DNA of 64,000 bases from Jeotgalibaca porci (GTDB lineage Bacteria; Bacillota; Bacilli; Lactobacillales; Aerococcaceae). Below the pieces are notes generated by a model. That model was not told the origin of the DNA. It ran no database searches and saw nothing but the letters and a program-made list of their open reading frames with translations. Made by a program: the position numbers and the translations under genes. How positions within the stretch are numbered: the stretch's first letter is position 1; each line of letters begins with the position of its first letter. This document shows positions 63,045 to 64,000 of this stretch, in pieces. Location: contig NZ_CP049889.1 in NCBI RefSeq assembly GCF_011299095.1, positions 2,088,501 to 2,152,500 on the forward strand. Direction: 5' to 3'.

Positions 63045-63476
63045 ATGAATCTTGAAGAAGTAATGAAAATTTTACAGGAGCAAATGAAAGTTGCTGTTTT
63101 TGCTACTGTTGACGAAGATAATAAACCGCATGCCCGTCACGCGCATATTGGAGTTGCGAACGAGCATGGTGTATTTTTTATGACTCACCCGCGTACGAAT
63201 TTTTACTCTCAGTTGATGACGAATCAAAATGTCGCTATTACAGCTATGTCGGAAGATGGCTATCTTATTCAAGTAATCCGGATTGAGGGTAAAATTCGCC
63301 AAGTGGATAAGGCGATGTTAAAGGAATTACTAAAAGACAATCCTTATGTGAAACATGTCTATCCAGATGAGTCCGATCGCCAAGGAGCGCAAGTGTTCCA
63401 ATTGTATCAAGGTGAAGGATTCTATCACAGTCTCACGCAAGGGCATCGCTATGTATTCAAAATTGATGCGGAATAA
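63045..63476 (+). CDS. Pyridoxamine 5'-phosphate oxidase-like FMN-binding protein
   Basis: A 143-residue split-barrel flavoprotein of the PNPOx-like group (MKVAVFATVDEDNKPHARHA, 20 residues, near the start; VFFMTHPRTNFYSQLMTN then AITAMSEDGYLIQVIRIEGK, 20 residues). The family includes flavin reductases and general stress proteins, and the true substrate is unknown. A strong promoter is not obvious; GAAGGAG is 8-9 bases upstream of the ATG. It is followed by a two-way terminator. Confidence 0.87.
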   Translation: MNLEEVMKILQEQMKVAVFATVDEDNKPHARHAHIGVANEHGVFFMTHPRTNFYSQLMTNQNVAITAMSEDGYLIQVIRIEGKIRQVDKAMLKELLKDNPYVKHVYPDESDRQGAQVFQLYQGEGFYHSLTQGHRYVFKIDAE

Positions 63477-63480
63477 AAAA

Positions 63481-63528
63481 GAAAAAAACCAATTACCTTT
63501 TAACAATAGAGGTAATTGGTTTTATTTA
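63481..63528. terminator. Two-way terminator
   Basis: AAAACCAATTACCT pairs with AGGTAATTGGTTTT between converging genes. Confidence 0.88.
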
Positions 63529-63530
63529 GT

Positions 63531-63659
63531 TTATAGGTTAAAGAAAAGTGAATAGAGGACTGAGATGAACATACTGCCAACCATCGCAAAGACCATTAAC
63601 CAGATAATGATTTTAGAAAATTTGCTCGCTTTGGAAGTAGTGTTTGTTTTTTTAGTCAA
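63531..63659 (-). CDS. DUF4044-type small membrane protein
   Basis: A 42-residue microprotein on the minus strand: MTKKTNTTSKASKFSKIIIW (20 residues) then LMVFAMVGSMFISVLYSLFF. A basic N-terminus is followed by one membrane helix, the pattern of DUF4044. The start is TTG at 63659, with AAAGGTGGGA 7 bases upstream. It converges with the oxidase gene and diverges from gnd. Function unknown. Confidence 0.75.
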   Translation of the reverse strand: MTKKTNTTSKASKFSKIIIWLMVFAMVGSMFISVLYSLFFNL

Positions 63660-63831
63660 ACTGATTCCCACCTTTAATAGATTTCAATACTTAGTCTACA
63701 GGAAATAACGAGAAATGTAAACATTTCAAGAGATTTCAAATCTGTTACTAATCTTTGCTTCCCATTTAACAGCTTTTTTGATAGGATTATCCTTAGAGTA
63801 GAATGTGTTTATCGTGAAGGGAGTATTAAAT

Positions 63832-64000
63832 ATGTCTAAACAACAAATAGGCGTTGTAGGTATGGCCGTAATGGGTAAAAACCTAGCCTTGAATATTGAA
63901 AGCAGAGGTTACTCTGTATCCATTTTTAACCGTACAGGTTCAAAAACAGAGGCAGTTATTAATGAAAATCCTGAAAAAAATCTCGTACCAACATATACCA
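63832..64000 (+). CDS. gnd: 6-phosphogluconate dehydrogenase, N-terminal part (cut by window edge)
   Basis: The first 56 residues of 6-phosphogluconate dehydrogenase. It starts [20 protein letters not shown] (20 residues), with the coenzyme motif [13 protein letters not shown] and the NADP-type FNRTGSKT. It oxidises 6-phosphogluconate to ribulose 5-phosphate, the step two after Zwf. GAAGGGAG lies about 10 bases before the ATG. The rest is beyond the window. Confidence 0.97.
   Translation, partial: MSKQQIGVVGMAVMGKNLALNIESRGYSVSIFNRTGSKTEAVINENPEKNLVPTYT

Overview
The window looks like an AT-rich, low-GC Gram-positive chromosome from the Lactobacillales, most likely a Carnobacteriaceae-type organism. 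Evidence: strong AGGAGG ribosome sites, frequent TTG/GTG starts, a fermentative adhE, ECF-type vitamin S components (ThiT, NiaX), a five-gene glycogen operon, and several gene neighbourhoods that match Bacillus subtilis (UPF0173 hydrolase - ytoI - nrnA; yajC - comN-like; DUF1189 - sodA - class B PBP - rpmG - yqgN - rhomboid - glcK). No sporulation genes are seen. The species assignment is inference; no rRNA is present. Most of the window is ordinary core and metabolic chromosome, densely packed, with no complete mobile element, no CRISPR array and no recognisable defence island.

Layout. 1-2.7 kb: a P-type cation ATPase (cut by the window edge) behind a yybP-ykoY-type (Mn) riboswitch, then a purine permease with a PurBox. 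2.8-7.7 kb: phosphoesterase, Tex, DJ-1/PfpI, SprT, DegV. 7.7-9.5 kb: a dispersed repeat, an S24-type repressor and a PH-domain gene on the 3' side of tRNA-Leu(GAG), possibly a prophage remnant. 9.6-19.1 kb: ThiT with a TPP riboswitch, an epimerase, a ThrE-type exporter pair, a YrrS-like protein, NiaR plus NiaX with a palindromic operator, a DUF1002 protein, an AEC transporter, cytidine deaminase. 19.3-19.5 kb: an orphan structured RNA candidate. 19.6-30.3 kb: a DUF4349 lipoprotein, a phosphodiesterase, and the glycogen operon glgB-glgC-glgD-glgA-glgP behind a cre-like site. 30.5-38 kb: HAD phosphatase, hydrolase, DUF59 protein, NfeD-FloA cluster, tgt-yajC-comN. 38-41 kb: adhE with three Rex-like sites in its leader. 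41-41.7 kb: a decayed IS91-type transposase and a 50-bp-period tandem hairpin array. 41.8-45.8 kb: an MntR/DtxR regulator with its own operator, dinB, a frameshifted ZIP transporter, and a PadR/HAAS membrane protein pair with paired operators. 46-49 kb: hydrolase-ytoI-nrnA. 49-64 kb: zwf, cshB, DUF1189, sodA, yfhO, a class B PBP, an MltG-like stub, rpmG, yqgN, rhomboid, glcK, a rhodanese, a flavin-type oxidase, a DUF4044 microprotein, and the start of gnd.

How the parts work together. Several genes serve glucose use and storage: GlcK phosphorylates glucose, Zwf and Gnd run the oxidative pentose phosphate branch, Glg proteins store and release glucose-1-phosphate, and AdhE disposes of NADH. 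Metal handling appears at the Mn-type riboswitch/P-ATPase, the MntR-like regulator, the ZIP transporter and SodA. Vitamin supply is salvage-based (thiamine, niacin).

The most unusual content is non-coding: (i) a modular intergenic repeat in three copies, each fused to a terminator; (ii) a recurring two-way terminator family between convergent genes; (iii) ACTCAAA/TTTGAGT hairpins in two loci; (iv) the orphan RNA at about 19318-19497; and (v) a ThiT leader whose ribosome site lies inside its own terminator stem.
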